A stretch of 64,000 bases of DNA from Streptomyces sp. HUAS MG91 (GCF_040529335.1 NZ_CP159534.1:7316001-7380000); one strand, 5' to 3'; positions 52,444-60,582 are shown, counted from the stretch's first letter. Made by a program: numbers and translations. Notes: generated by a model not told the origin, from the letters alone.

Positions 52444-53604
52444 GTGTCACGTTCTCTGAGTTCCGGGCTGCGCTCGCTGCAACCGGCCGCTTTCGGCGCC
52501 GAGCCCACCGGTGCGCGCCTGGAGCGCATCAGAAAGTCGCCGAACTTCGCGGACGGCTCCTTCCAGAACCCGGAGGGCGCCCGCACCCGCCCCGACGGCT
52601 CCATGATCGAGTTCGCGAAGGTCTACTTCCGCAAGGAGGAGCGCGTCCTGCGCGCCCCCGCCGGGACCGTGCCCGTGCACCCCACGACCCTCGCCGACCT
52701 GTCGAAGCCGTCGGCGAGCGGTCTGCGCATCACGTGGATGGGCCACTCCAGCGTGCTGGCGGAGATCGACGGGGCGCGGGTGCTCTTCGACCCGGTCTGG
52801 GGCGACCGCTGCTCCCCGTTCGCCTTCGCGGGCCCCAAGCGGCTGCACCCCGCGCCGCTGCCGCTCGCCGCGCTCGGCCCGGTCGACGTGGTGGTGATCT
52901 CGCACGACCACTACGACCACCTGGACATGCCCACGATCAAGGCGCTGGCCGACACCGACACCGTCTTCGCGGTGCCGCTCGGCGTCGGCGCCCACCTGGA
53001 GCACTGGGGCGTGCCGGCCGACCGGCTGCGCGAGCTGGACTGGCACGAGGAGACCCAGGTCGCCGGGGTGACGCTCACGGCGACCCCGGCCCGCCACTTC
53101 TGCGGTCGCGGCCTGCGCAACGCACAGCACACGCTGTGGGCGTCGTGGGTGGTCACCGGGCCGGACCATCGCGTCTTCCACAGCGGTGACACCGGCTACT
53201 TCCAGGGCTTCAAGGAGATCGGCGCGGAGCACGGCCCGTTCGACGTCACCATGATCCAGCTCGGGGCGTACTCCGAGTACTGGCCGGACATCCACATGAC
53301 GCCCGAGGAGGGCCTGCGCGCCCACCTCGACCTCCAGGGCGGCCCGGTGTCCGGGCCGATGCTGCCGATCCACTGGGGGACGTTCAACCTGGCGCCGCAC
53401 CCGTGGACCGAGCCGGGCGAGCACTCCGTCGACGCGGCCCGCCGCGCCGCCGCCCGGCTCGCCCTCCCGCGCCCGGGCGAGCCCTTCGAACCGTCGGCCG
53501 AGCACCTGCCCGCCGACCGGTGGTGGCGACAGGCCGCCGCGGTGCCCGCGGGAGGCTGGCCGGTGGCGGACGCGGGGGAGGCGGAAGTGGTGGTGGCGGG
53601 GTAG
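52444..53604 (+). CDS. MBL-fold metal-dependent hydrolase (UlaG/NAPE-PLD-like)
   Basis: A 386-residue metallo-beta-lactamase-fold protein. The metal motif is VISHDHYDHLDMP (HxHxDH), preceded by WMGHSSVLAEI and followed by ATPARHFCGRG, HSGDTGYFQGF and LPIHWGTFNLAPH, which supply the remaining ligands. The order and spacing fit the group containing N-acylphosphatidylethanolamine phospholipase D and UlaG, so a phosphodiester or lactone substrate is likely. The GTG at 52444 has GGGAGG about 5 nt upstream. It is a single-gene unit, followed by a palindromic repeat. Confidence 0.88.
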   Translation: MSRSLSSGLRSLQPAAFGAEPTGARLERIRKSPNFADGSFQNPEGARTRPDGSMIEFAKVYFRKEERVLRAPAGTVPVHPTTLADLSKPSASGLRITWMGHSSVLAEIDGARVLFDPVWGDRCSPFAFAGPKRLHPAPLPLAALGPVDVVVISHDHYDHLDMPTIKALADTDTVFAVPLGVGAHLEHWGVPADRLRELDWHEETQVAGVTLTATPARHFCGRGLRNAQHTLWASWVVTGPDHRVFHSGDTGYFQGFKEIGAEHGPFDVTMIQLGAYSEYWPDIHMTPEEGLRAHLDLQGGPVSGPMLPIHWGTFNLAPHPWTEPGEHSVDAARRAAARLALPRPGEPFEPSAEHLPADRWWRQAAAVPAGGWPVADAGEAEVVVAG

Positions 53605-53638
53605 CCGCCGGCGCGGAGGCACCGACAGCGGACGATTC

Positions 53639-53713
53639 CTAGGGCCTGTCCGGCGGATCAGGTCGGCGTGCCAGACCCCGCGCCCGCGACAAGATCCGCC
53701 GGACAGGCCCTAG
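53639..53713. repeat. palindromic repeat with perfect 21-bp inverted arms
   Basis: The left arm (53639-53659; CTAGGGCCTGTCC followed by GGCGGATC) is the exact reverse complement of the right arm (53693-53713), with a 33-nt spacer. The right-arm TAG on the minus strand is the stop codon of the membrane protein gene that ends at 53710. A related half copy is at 49825-49845. It has no transposase and could act as a terminator or be a small non-coding mobile repeat. Confidence 0.8.
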
Positions 53714-54555
53714 AACGGACGGGTCAGCAGGTCGAGAAGCCAGAGGATCGCCGGGAGACTGAGGACGACGCCCCAGAACCCGCTCACGCAGAAGGCGGCC
53801 AGGGCGATTCCCAGCCAGGCCGCCCGGGTGGGAGCGAGCACGCGAGAAGGATCCTGGGGGTCGTACCTGATCTCGTCGCGGCATCCTCGCAGCGCCGGGT
53901 GCGCGGTGATCTCCTGGCCGTCGAGGGTGCGGAAATGGGCGACGCAGCTGTTGGTGGCCTCCATGAAGGGGTCTTCCTCGTAGGTCGCGCGCACGGTGAC
54001 ACCCCGCCGCCACATCACCCATCGCGTGTCCAGGTCGGCCATGCCCACCCACATGCGCAGCAGCGCGATTCCCGCGGGAAGCAGCAGCCAGGCCAGAAGT
54101 CCCAGGAAGGGATCAGGCGGCAGCCACACGACCAGGGGGAGCCCCAGGACCACGTAACAGAGCGCACGCCGCCACCACGGGCTGCCGCGCAGCACCCGGT
54201 CGCGGAGACCGGCGAGTGCGCGCAGGGGCCACGCCCGCGTCGAATGCCGTTGCAGCGGTGGCCGGTTCCCCGACGCGTCCGCGTCACCCATGACCGCCTC
54301 GATCTCCGCGCCGAGCGCGGCGACCGTGTCCCTGTTGCGGTGCCGGACCGTCAGGGCCGTGTCGCCCCGGTCGTCGTCGAAGAGCAGGACGGACAGTGCC
54401 GTGTCGGCCACTTCGACCCGGCGTATCCGCGTCCCGGGCACGACGACGGTCGTTCGCCCCCGTCTCCAGTGCAGTGCACCCGGCTCCACCCATACCCGAG
54501 TACGGCCGTCGGCCAGGACAACTCCCGCAGCGGGCCCGGTGTTTGATTCCCCCAT
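53710..54555 (-). CDS. unidentified membrane protein
   Basis: A 281-residue protein. The N-terminal third is a soluble beta-rich domain (RTRVWVEPGALHWRRGRTTV and RIRRVEVADTALSVLLFDDD), followed by a membrane pair (ALCYVVLGLPLVVWLPPDPF, GLLAWLLLPAGIALLRMWVG), a second soluble region with RTLDGQEITAHPALRGCRDE, and a C-terminal membrane pair. I do not recognise the family; the layout resembles DUF3592-like or PH-domain-like membrane proteins. The ATG at 54555 has TACGAT 8 nt upstream and is probably leaderless. The stop is provided by the palindromic repeat. Confidence 0.6.
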   Translation of the reverse strand: MGESNTGPAAGVVLADGRTRVWVEPGALHWRRGRTTVVVPGTRIRRVEVADTALSVLLFDDDRGDTALTVRHRNRDTVAALGAEIEAVMGDADASGNRPPLQRHSTRAWPLRALAGLRDRVLRGSPWWRRALCYVVLGLPLVVWLPPDPFLGLLAWLLLPAGIALLRMWVGMADLDTRWVMWRRGVTVRATYEEDPFMEATNSCVAHFRTLDGQEITAHPALRGCRDEIRYDPQDPSRVLAPTRAAWLGIALAAFCVSGFWGVVLSLPAILWLLDLLTRPF

Positions 54556-54563
54556 GGCAGAGG

Positions 54564-54569
54564 ATCGTA
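54564..54569 (-). promoter_or_regulatory. -10 element of the membrane protein gene
   Basis: TACGAT on the minus strand, 8 nt before the ATG at 54555; no Shine-Dalgarno. Confidence 0.35.
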
Positions 54570-54591
54570 GGGGCATCGAGCGCCGGACGCG

Positions 54592-54828
54592 TTGGCCGTT
54601 TTCCTGATGTGGGCGGCGGCACATACGGTCCGCGTGATCTCCCACCAGGGTTGCGCACGGAGAGAATGGCTGATCGTCGGCGGACGCCACCGTGGCACGA
54701 TCTGGTCCGAATACCGGGTGGACGACGTCGATCTCGCCCCTCTCCTCGACGACGACGGCGGTCCGTTGACGTTCGCCCGCTGGTACACCGCCTGGCTGGA
54801 GAAGGCCGAGATCCCGGCGCTGACGTAG
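54592..54828 (+). pseudogene. C-terminal remnant of an SMI1/KNR4-like protein
   Basis: The frame from about 54630 to the TAG at 54828 has normal coding composition and ends with TFARWYTAWLEKAEIPALT, preceded by RGTIWSEYRVDDVDLAPLL, which resembles the C-terminal end of SMI1/KNR4-type immunity proteins. The family is normally much longer and the N-terminal part is missing; the region before 54600 belongs to the divergent gene. No convincing start or ribosome-binding site is visible. I read it as a truncated remnant, though a short real protein is possible. Confidence 0.45.
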
Positions 54829-54864
54829 GCCCCTCGGTCCGCGAGCGGTGCCGACGGGTATTCC

Positions 54865-55614
54865 TCAGCCCTTGCCCAGAGCCCGTTCGAGGAGCGGCAG
54901 CAGCCGTTCCCAATGCCGCTCCAGGCCCTTCGCGTCGAACGCCGAGGTGTCCGACATGGTGAAGCCGTGGATGGTGTCCGGGTAGATCTCCGCCGACGCG
55001 GTGCCGCCCGCCGTGGTCAGCGCCTGTTCCAGGGCGTCCAGGGACTCGGGAGTCATGTCGCCCTCGGCCAGGCCGAGATGGATCTCCCCGGCGATCTCGG
55101 AGAACCGGCGGTGCGGGCTGTCCGGCGCCTCCGTGACCAGCGCCGCGGGATGGAACCCGGCGACGGCCGCCACCCGGTCGGGGTGGGCCGCGGCGGTGCG
55201 CAGGGCCAGAGCGGCGCCCATGCAGTACCCGACCGCGGCGACGGGACCGTCGGCCACCTCGGCCCGCTCGGCGAGGAACGCGAGGTAGGCGTCGGCGTCC
55301 CGCAGAGCGCGCTCGGCGGTGTGCGCCTCGATCAGCGGCCACAACGTCTCGAACAGCACGGGCCGGGAGGCCTCGTCGATGTGCTCGGGGAGGTCGACCA
55401 CCGGGGCGGGGCCGCTCCGGTAGAAGACGTTCGGCACGAGCACGTAGTAGCCGTGGGACGCCAGCTCGCGGGCCTTGCGCTCCAGCTCGGGGCGCGGACC
55501 GAAGGCGTCCATGTACAGCAGCACCGCGGGGTGCCGAGAATCGCGGTCGGGGAAGGCGGCGAAGGCGTCGGCCGTGCCGTCGGGAGTGGGGATCAACCAG
55601 GTTTCGGTGAACAA
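54865..55614 (-). CDS. dienelactone hydrolase family protein
   Basis: A 249-residue alpha/beta-hydrolase with a Cys nucleophile: AVGYCMGAALALR, and catalytic Asp and His near EGDMTPESLDAL and YPDTIHGFTMSD. The N-terminal TADAFAAFPDRDSRHPAVLLYMDAFG is typical of the family. It may hydrolyse dienelactone or other lactone/ester compounds. I chose the TTG at 55614, which has AGGAG and GAGGAA upstream, since sequence before it lacks family character. It is a single gene on the minus strand, 89 bp from the VOC gene. Confidence 0.88.
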   Translation of the reverse strand: MFTETWLIPTPDGTADAFAAFPDRDSRHPAVLLYMDAFGPRPELERKARELASHGYYVLVPNVFYRSGPAPVVDLPEHIDEASRPVLFETLWPLIEAHTAERALRDADAYLAFLAERAEVADGPVAAVGYCMGAALALRTAAAHPDRVAAVAGFHPAALVTEAPDSPHRRFSEIAGEIHLGLAEGDMTPESLDALEQALTTAGGTASAEIYPDTIHGFTMSDTSAFDAKGLERHWERLLPLLERALGKG

Positions 55615-55703
55615 GTTCTTCCTCTCCTGTCGAAGCCCCAGGCTAGCCCCGGTGCCGATAGAAACCCCAGGCCGGTCCCGGTGTCCGCACGGCTGACGGG
55701 TTC

Positions 55704-56147
55704 TCACCCCGCAGGCCGCGCACTCGCCGCCACGCAGAACTCGTTCCCCTCCGGGTCCGTCATCACGACGTGATGGCCGTCGAAAGCCGCCACGATCGTG
55801 CCGCCGGCCCGCACCAGCCGCTCCGCCTCCGCCACGATGCGGTCCCAGCGCTGCTCCGGTGAACCGTGCCCCGGTACCCGTACGTCGATGTGCAGCCGGT
55901 TCTTCGCCGTCTTCGGCTCGCGCACCTTCAGGATCGACAGCCGTGGCCCGACCCCGTCCGGATCGCACAGCCACGCGCCGTCGTCCTCCTCCTCGTCCTC
56001 GGGCGGCCCGAAGGAAGCGAGCCACTCCTCGCGCGTCGCGAACGGCGCGGGCGGGGGCTCGTCCACGTAACCGAGCACGGTCTTCCAGAAGTCGGCGAGC
56101 ACGGTCGCGTCCGCGCAGTCGAGCGTGAGGTCGAAGTGGGTGGTCAT
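55704..56147 (-). CDS. VOC-superfamily (glyoxalase-like) protein
   Basis: A 147-residue protein beginning THFDLTLDCADATVLADFWK, the usual start of VOC glyoxalase-like domains, and ending with FDGHHVVMTDPEGNEFCVA, the metal-site strand. It is about one domain long with two beta-alpha modules; an acidic loop (PPEDEEEDDGAWLCDPDG) interrupts it. The role could be isomerase, dioxygenase or resistance protein; metal residues are only partly conserved. The ATG at 56147 is favoured over a longer Arg-rich N-terminus. Confidence 0.83.
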   Translation of the reverse strand: MTTHFDLTLDCADATVLADFWKTVLGYVDEPPPAPFATREEWLASFGPPEDEEEDDGAWLCDPDGVGPRLSILKVREPKTAKNRLHIDVRVPGHGSPEQRWDRIVAEAERLVRAGGTIVAAFDGHHVVMTDPEGNEFCVAASARPAG

Positions 56148-56394
56148 GGGAGCCGACCGTACGCGCGCCCGCTGACAATCCGGACCGCCGCACCGCAACC
56201 CCGCCCGATATCGCTCTGCAGTGCGAGGACTCATACCAGAGCGGGACCTCGACCGTCCGAGTTTGGCAACTGCCCACCGCACTTACGACGTTGCCGACTA
56301 CCGTGAGTGGCCGCCGAGCGACGCCCGGTCGTCGCCACGTGCCCTCATCAGCCCGGACCCGAGACCCCCACACCTGAGAGCCCGAGGACGCCGC

Positions 56395-58179
56395 ATGTCT
56401 CAGCTTCGCCAGCCGGCCGCACGCGCAGACCGCCGTGAAGGCGGTCGGCACGGCAAGCCGGCCGGGCGGGCCGCCGCGCCGCGACCGGCGGAGACCCACA
56501 TACGGCCACAACTCCTGCGCATCGCCGTACTGCCCTCGCTCGCGGTGGCGCTCGGCGCCTGCGCCGCCGTCATCTTCCTCGTACGGTCCACCGGCGTACG
56601 CCCCAGCACCGAGCTGTGGGCGGTGCTCACCGGAGCCTGCGTCGTCACGTCGGCGGCCATCCTGATCGCCGCGGTGGCCGCCGACCGCACGGCCTCCGCC
56701 GTCCACGAACGGGTCGTCGGGCTGCGCCGCGCCAGCGCCCGCGGCCAGGCCGAACTGCGCGGCCTGGTCGAGCTGCTGCGCAAGGGGGAGGAGCCGCCGC
56801 CGCGCCGCGCCCCCAAGGCCCCGCCGCCGGGCGCCGACGACTTCGACAAGCTCTCCGCCGACCTGGCCCGCGCCCAGGACGTCGCGGTCACCGCCGTCGT
56901 GCAGGCCACCCAGCTCTCCAGCCAGGCGGGCAGCCAGCAGAAGGTCGAGGTCTTCGTCAACCTGGCACGGCGACTGCAATCCCTGGTGCACCGCGAGATC
57001 TCGATCCTCGACGAGCTGGAGAACGACGTCGAGGACCCGGACCTGCTCAAGGGCCTGTTCCACGTGGACCACCTCGCGACACGCATCCGCAGGCACGCCG
57101 AGAACCTCGCCGTCCTCGGCGGCGCCGTCTCACGGCGCCAGTGGAGCCACCCGGTGTCCATGACCGAGGTGATGCGCTCCGCCATCGCCGAGGTCGAGCA
57201 GTACTCCCGGGTCAAACTCGTCCCGCCGATCGACGGGACGCTGCGCGGGCACGCCGTCGCCGACTGCATCCACCTGCTCGCCGAACTCGTCGAGAACGCC
57301 ACGGTGTTCTCCGCCCCGCACACCCAGGTCCTGCTCCGCGCCAACCTCGTGACCTCCGGGCTCGCCGTCGAGGTCGAGGACCGCGGCCTCGGCATGCCGG
57401 TCACCGAGCAGAACAAGATGAACGCCCTGCTCACCGACCCCGACCAGGTCAACGTCGCCAGCCTCCTCCAGGACGGCCGGATCGGCCTGTTCGTCGTGTC
57501 CCAGCTCGCGCGGCGGCACGGCATCACCGTCCGGCTGCAGACCAACATCTACGGGGGAGTCCAGGCCGTCCTCGTCCTGCCGCAGGACCTGCTCGGCTCC
57601 GAGGACGGCGAGCGCGCGCCCCGGGTGCGCAAGGCCACCGCCGCGGCGACCGTCGACAGCGTGCTGGGCCCGCAGGCCGCCGCCGCTGTCGCACCCCCGC
57701 CGCCCGCACGGCAGGCACCGACCCCCGTACGACAGACCCCGCCCGCCGCGCCGCAGCCGTCCGTCGCGGCCCCGCGCCGGGCGCAGCCGGAGACACCTCC
57801 CGTCCCTCCCGGTCTCCCCAGGCCCCTGCCCCAGCGCGTCGCCGGCAGCACCCGCCCCACCCCGGCCGACGCCGTGCCCGGCATCCGGCCCGAGGACCGC
57901 GAGACCGCCGCCCAGAGCGCGGAGGCCACGCCCCCACCCCTGACCGGCTCCGTGCGCGGCACCATCGACCGGCCCCAACTGCCCCGGCGCCGGGCCCAGG
58001 AACACCTCGCCCCGCAACTGCGCGGTGGCCCCGCACCGCGCCAGGACGACGATCCGCCCGCCGGGCACGACCCCGGGCTCATGGCGGCGTTCCAGCGCGG
58101 CATCACCCTCGCCGAGGCGGCCGATCCGCGCGAGGTGCCGTACCGCGACCCGCGGGACGAGGACGGGAGCAGCGCATGA
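56395..58179 (+). CDS. cvnA: conservon histidine-kinase-like protein CvnA
   Basis: A 594-residue membrane protein. The N-terminus is basic, followed by two membrane helices (LLRIAVLPSLAVALGACAAV and LWAVLTGACVVTSAAILIAA), a coiled linker, the family core FVNLARRLQSLVHREISILDEL, and a HATPase domain (LAELVENATVFSAPHTQV; DRGLGMPV; GLFVVSQLARRHGI). The C-terminal 120 residues are Pro/Ala-rich and disordered. Conservon CvnA proteins look like sensor kinases and form a membrane complex with the CvnB, CvnC and CvnD proteins encoded next. The ATG at 56395 is preceded by CGAGGACG. Its stop overlaps an in-frame ATG (58176) of the cvnB frame. Confidence 0.9.
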   Translation: MSQLRQPAARADRREGGRHGKPAGRAAAPRPAETHIRPQLLRIAVLPSLAVALGACAAVIFLVRSTGVRPSTELWAVLTGACVVTSAAILIAAVAADRTASAVHERVVGLRRASARGQAELRGLVELLRKGEEPPPRRAPKAPPPGADDFDKLSADLARAQDVAVTAVVQATQLSSQAGSQQKVEVFVNLARRLQSLVHREISILDELENDVEDPDLLKGLFHVDHLATRIRRHAENLAVLGGAVSRRQWSHPVSMTEVMRSAIAEVEQYSRVKLVPPIDGTLRGHAVADCIHLLAELVENATVFSAPHTQVLLRANLVTSGLAVEVEDRGLGMPVTEQNKMNALLTDPDQVNVASLLQDGRIGLFVVSQLARRHGITVRLQTNIYGGVQAVLVLPQDLLGSEDGERAPRVRKATAAATVDSVLGPQAAAAVAPPPPARQAPTPVRQTPPAAPQPSVAAPRRAQPETPPVPPGLPRPLPQRVAGSTRPTPADAVPGIRPEDRETAAQSAEATPPPLTGSVRGTIDRPQLPRRRAQEHLAPQLRGGPAPRQDDDPPAGHDPGLMAAFQRGITLAEAADPREVPYRDPRDEDGSSA

Positions 58180-58222
58180 CGCCCCGCCACGCGCGCGTAC
58201 GCCGCGAGGAGATACCCGCCGG

Positions 58223-58373
58223 ACCCCCGCCCCTCACCCCTGCTACCTCCTGCCCCGCCCCTCCCTCACCCTCTCCCGCCTCTCCCGCCTCTCCCGCCTC
58301 TCCTCCCTCCCCCCTCACCTCCTCTCCTCCCTCTCCCCCCACCACCCCTTCCCCCGCCTCTCCCGTGTCCCCG
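58223..58373 (+). repeat. polypyrimidine low-complexity tract with TCTCCCGCC tandem repeats
   Basis: About 150 bases almost free of purines on the plus strand, containing three exact copies of TCTCCCGCC (58272-58298) and many variants of it. It lies between cvnA and the usual start of cvnB. In the cvnB frame it is open and would encode Pro/Ser/Thr-rich SPA repeats. Confidence 0.8.
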
Positions 58374-58418
58374 ACCACCAGCACCACACCGAGCAGTCCA
58401 CCAAGGAGTCGATCCCTC

Positions 58419-58853
58419 ATGGCGAGCGATGTGCCGACGGGTCATGTGTCCGATCTCGACTGGCTGATGAGCGGCCTCGTCCAGCGCGTACCCCACACCA
58501 ACAGCGCCGTGCTCCTCTCCTCCGACGGCCTCGTCAAGTCCGTGCACGGGCTGGACACCGACAGCGCCGACCACATGGCCGCACTCGCCTCCGGCCTCTA
58601 CTCGCTGGGCCGCAGCGCCGGCGTCAGGTTCGGCGACGGCGGCGACGTACGACAGGTCGTCGTCGAGCTGGACTCCGCGCTGCTGTTCGTGTCGACCGCG
58701 GGATCCGGCACCTGTCTCGCCGTCCTCGCCGGACGGGAGGCCGACGCCGCCGTCCTCGGCTACGAGATGGCCATGCTCGTCAAGAGCGTGCGGCCCTACC
58801 TGGTGACAGCACCCCGGCAGACCCCGGCCGAGCCCACGGCGATGAGGAATTGA
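58419..58853 (+). CDS. cvnB: conservon roadblock/LC7 protein CvnB
   Basis: A 144-residue roadblock-fold protein (LDWLMSGLVQRVPHTNSAVL and SSDGLVKSVHG are the family core). In conservons it interacts with the GTPase CvnD, like MglB with MglA. The ATG at 58419 has AAGGAG about 10 nt upstream and gives the family-normal N-terminus. The frame is open upstream to the ATG at 58176, which overlaps the cvnA stop; starting there would add 81 Pro/Ser-rich residues. Confidence 0.9.
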   Translation: MASDVPTGHVSDLDWLMSGLVQRVPHTNSAVLLSSDGLVKSVHGLDTDSADHMAALASGLYSLGRSAGVRFGDGGDVRQVVVELDSALLFVSTAGSGTCLAVLAGREADAAVLGYEMAMLVKSVRPYLVTAPRQTPAEPTAMRN

Positions 58854-58855
58854 GG

Positions 58856-59227
58856 GTGGCGGCCCCGCAGGACGGGCCGTGGCTCGACGGTGCGGCAGGC
58901 CGCCTCGTACGCCCCTACACCGTCAGCAACGGGCGGACCCGGCCAAGCACATCGCTCGATCTGCTCACCCTCGTCATGGCCACCGGGACGACCCCCCTCG
59001 GCTATCTGGGGCCCGAGCACGGTCAGGCGCTCGAACTGTGTGCCCGGCCCACATCGGTCGCGGAGATCGCCGGACATCTGAAGCTCCCCGCAGTCGTGAC
59101 CAAGGTGATCCTGTCCGACCTCGTCGACTGCGGGGCGGTCACCGCCAAGCCCCCCACGTTCCACGAAAACCCCACTGACCGGTCCCTACTGGAGGCAGTG
59201 CTCGATGGACTACGACGACAGCTCTGA
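58856..59227 (+). CDS. cvnC: conservon DUF742 protein CvnC
   Basis: A 123-residue DUF742 protein with the family segments RLVRPYTVSNGRTRPS, LDLLTLVMATG and SVAEIAGHLKLPAVVTKVILSDL, the last resembling a winged helix. I chose the GTG at 58856 with GAGGAA 6 nt upstream; a TTG at 58850 overlapping the cvnB stop is possible. It overlaps cvnD by 23 bp. In conservons it is thought to link the CvnA complex to other proteins. Confidence 0.88.
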   Translation: MAAPQDGPWLDGAAGRLVRPYTVSNGRTRPSTSLDLLTLVMATGTTPLGYLGPEHGQALELCARPTSVAEIAGHLKLPAVVTKVILSDLVDCGAVTAKPPTFHENPTDRSLLEAVLDGLRRQL

Positions 59228-59804
59228 CCTGTTCCCCACCGCACTGAAGATCCTGGTCGCGGGCGGATTCGGGGTCGGCAAGACGACCTTCGTCGGAGCG
59301 GTCAGCGAGATCGCTCCGCTCAGCACGGAAGAGCTGCTCACGACGGTCAGCGCCGACACCGACCATCTCGACGGCATCGAGAACAAGGTCGAGACGACGG
59401 TCGCGATGGACTTCGGCCGGATCACCCTGGACCCCGAACACGTGCTCTACCTCTTCGGCACGCCCGGCCAGGAACGCTTCTGGTTCATGTGGGACGAGCT
59501 GTCCGAAGGCGCGCTGGGCGCGGTGATCCTCGCCGACACCCGCAGGCTGGAGGACTGCTTCGCCGCCGTCGACTTCTTCGAGGAGCGCGGCATGGGATTC
59601 ATCGTGGCGGTCAACGAGTTCGACGGCGCCTACCGCTACGAACCCGAGGAGGTGCGCGCCGCCATCGACCTGGATCCCCGGGTGCCCGTGGTGCGCTGCG
59701 ACGCGCGCATCTCCAGCTCAGGCATCCAGACCCTGCTCACCCTCGTCCGGCATCTGCTGGCCCACGCGGCGCCGGCGGCCACCGGCTACGGAGCCCACAC
59801 ATGA
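59205..59804 (+). CDS. cvnD: conservon small GTPase CvnD
   Basis: A 199-residue GTPase of the MglA/CvnD type. The P-loop is VAGGFGVGKTTFVGAVSE, the switch II region is LFGTPGQERFWF, and the base-recognition motif is VAVNEFDGA (NxxD form). The atypical Pro in the switch II GTPGQ is usual for this group. It should act as a switch controlled by CvnB and the CvnA membrane complex. Its ATG lies 23 bp inside cvnC, and its stop overlaps the next ATG. Confidence 0.92.
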   Translation: MDYDDSSDLFPTALKILVAGGFGVGKTTFVGAVSEIAPLSTEELLTTVSADTDHLDGIENKVETTVAMDFGRITLDPEHVLYLFGTPGQERFWFMWDELSEGALGAVILADTRRLEDCFAAVDFFEERGMGFIVAVNEFDGAYRYEPEEVRAAIDLDPRVPVVRCDARISSSGIQTLLTLVRHLLAHAAPAATGYGAHT

Positions 59805-60355
59805 CGTACGACGCGACCGGTCGTCTGCTGCTGACGCCCGCCGACAAGGAGGGACCCGAGCGGGCCCGGCAGCTGCTCCGGCTCGATCTGGGCCGGCGGC
59901 CCGAGGCCGACTTCGACCTGTTCGCGGACCGGCTCGCCGAGGTCACCGGTGCGCCCTACGCGATGGTCAACTTCCCCGACGAGAAACGGCAGTTCTTCGC
60001 CGGCCTGCACACCCCGGCCGGCGGCAGGCGCGGCGGCCGGCCGATCGCGGCGAGCCGTTCCCTGGCGCGCGAGCACGGTTACTGCCCGCACGTCGTGGCG
60101 CGGCGCAAGGCGCTCGTCCTCGACGACGTGCGCGACTACCCGCGGTTCGCGGGCAATCCGGTGGTCGACGAGATCGGTATCCGCTCCTACCTCGGCGCTC
60201 CGCTGCTCGACGACCGTACGGGGCTCGCGCTCGGCACCGTGTGCGTCGTCGACACCGAGCCGCGCCTCTGGGGCCGTTCGGGACTCGCGACCATCAAGGA
60301 GATGGCCGGTGAACTGATGGACATCGTCCGCGAACGCGGTCACCCGGCCGGGTGA
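59801..60355 (+). CDS. GAF-domain protein, fifth gene of the conservon
   Basis: A 184-residue single GAF domain (about residues 40-175; FDLFADRLAEVTGAPYAMVN, then RSLAREHGYCPHVVARRKAL and IRSYLGAPLLDDRTGLALG). There is no kinase or DNA-binding part. The ATG overlaps the cvnD stop (ATGA), so it is part of the operon. The conserved Cys-Pro-His (YCPHVV) is a possible ligand or redox site. It is a candidate input sensor for the CvnA-D complex; some conservons have a P450 at this place instead. Confidence 0.82.
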   Translation: MTYDATGRLLLTPADKEGPERARQLLRLDLGRRPEADFDLFADRLAEVTGAPYAMVNFPDEKRQFFAGLHTPAGGRRGGRPIAASRSLAREHGYCPHVVARRKALVLDDVRDYPRFAGNPVVDEIGIRSYLGAPLLDDRTGLALGTVCVVDTEPRLWGRSGLATIKEMAGELMDIVRERGHPAG

Positions 60356-60390
60356 AAGCACGGAGAAATCCTCCCGCGCGCACCCGAGTC

Positions 60391-60411
60391 GGCCCGCCCG
60401 GGGCGCGGGCC
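60391..60411 (+). terminator. possible terminator hairpin after the conservon
   Basis: GGCCCGC (60391-60397) and GCGGGCC (60405-60411) form a 7-bp GC stem with a 7-nt loop, 35 bp after the GAF gene stop. The remaining stretch to 60582 has no gene; it must contain the tdh promoter, which I cannot place. Confidence 0.4.
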
Positions 60412-60582
60412 TCGCGGGGCCTGTAGGAAAGCTGCGGCGGCGCTTAAGAAAACCTCGATGGACCCGGAGAGCCCTGGTAGGGAAGAGTCGGGGGCGGCGG
60501 CGGAGGACGGCCGCCACCCCCCTCTGCTTGCTACGCGGGTGGCCGCGTGCTGCCCGCGTGCGCGACGACAGGAGCCGAGCCG

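Noticed and set aside
53639..53713. The 21-bp inverted arms as terminal repeats of an insertion sequence
   Set aside because: Only 33 nt lie between the arms, with no transposase and no visible target duplication; a small palindromic repeat fits better.
58223..58373. CRISPR-like or satellite array
   Set aside because: The 9-nt repeats are contiguous and degenerate, with no spacers; it is a simple low-complexity tract.
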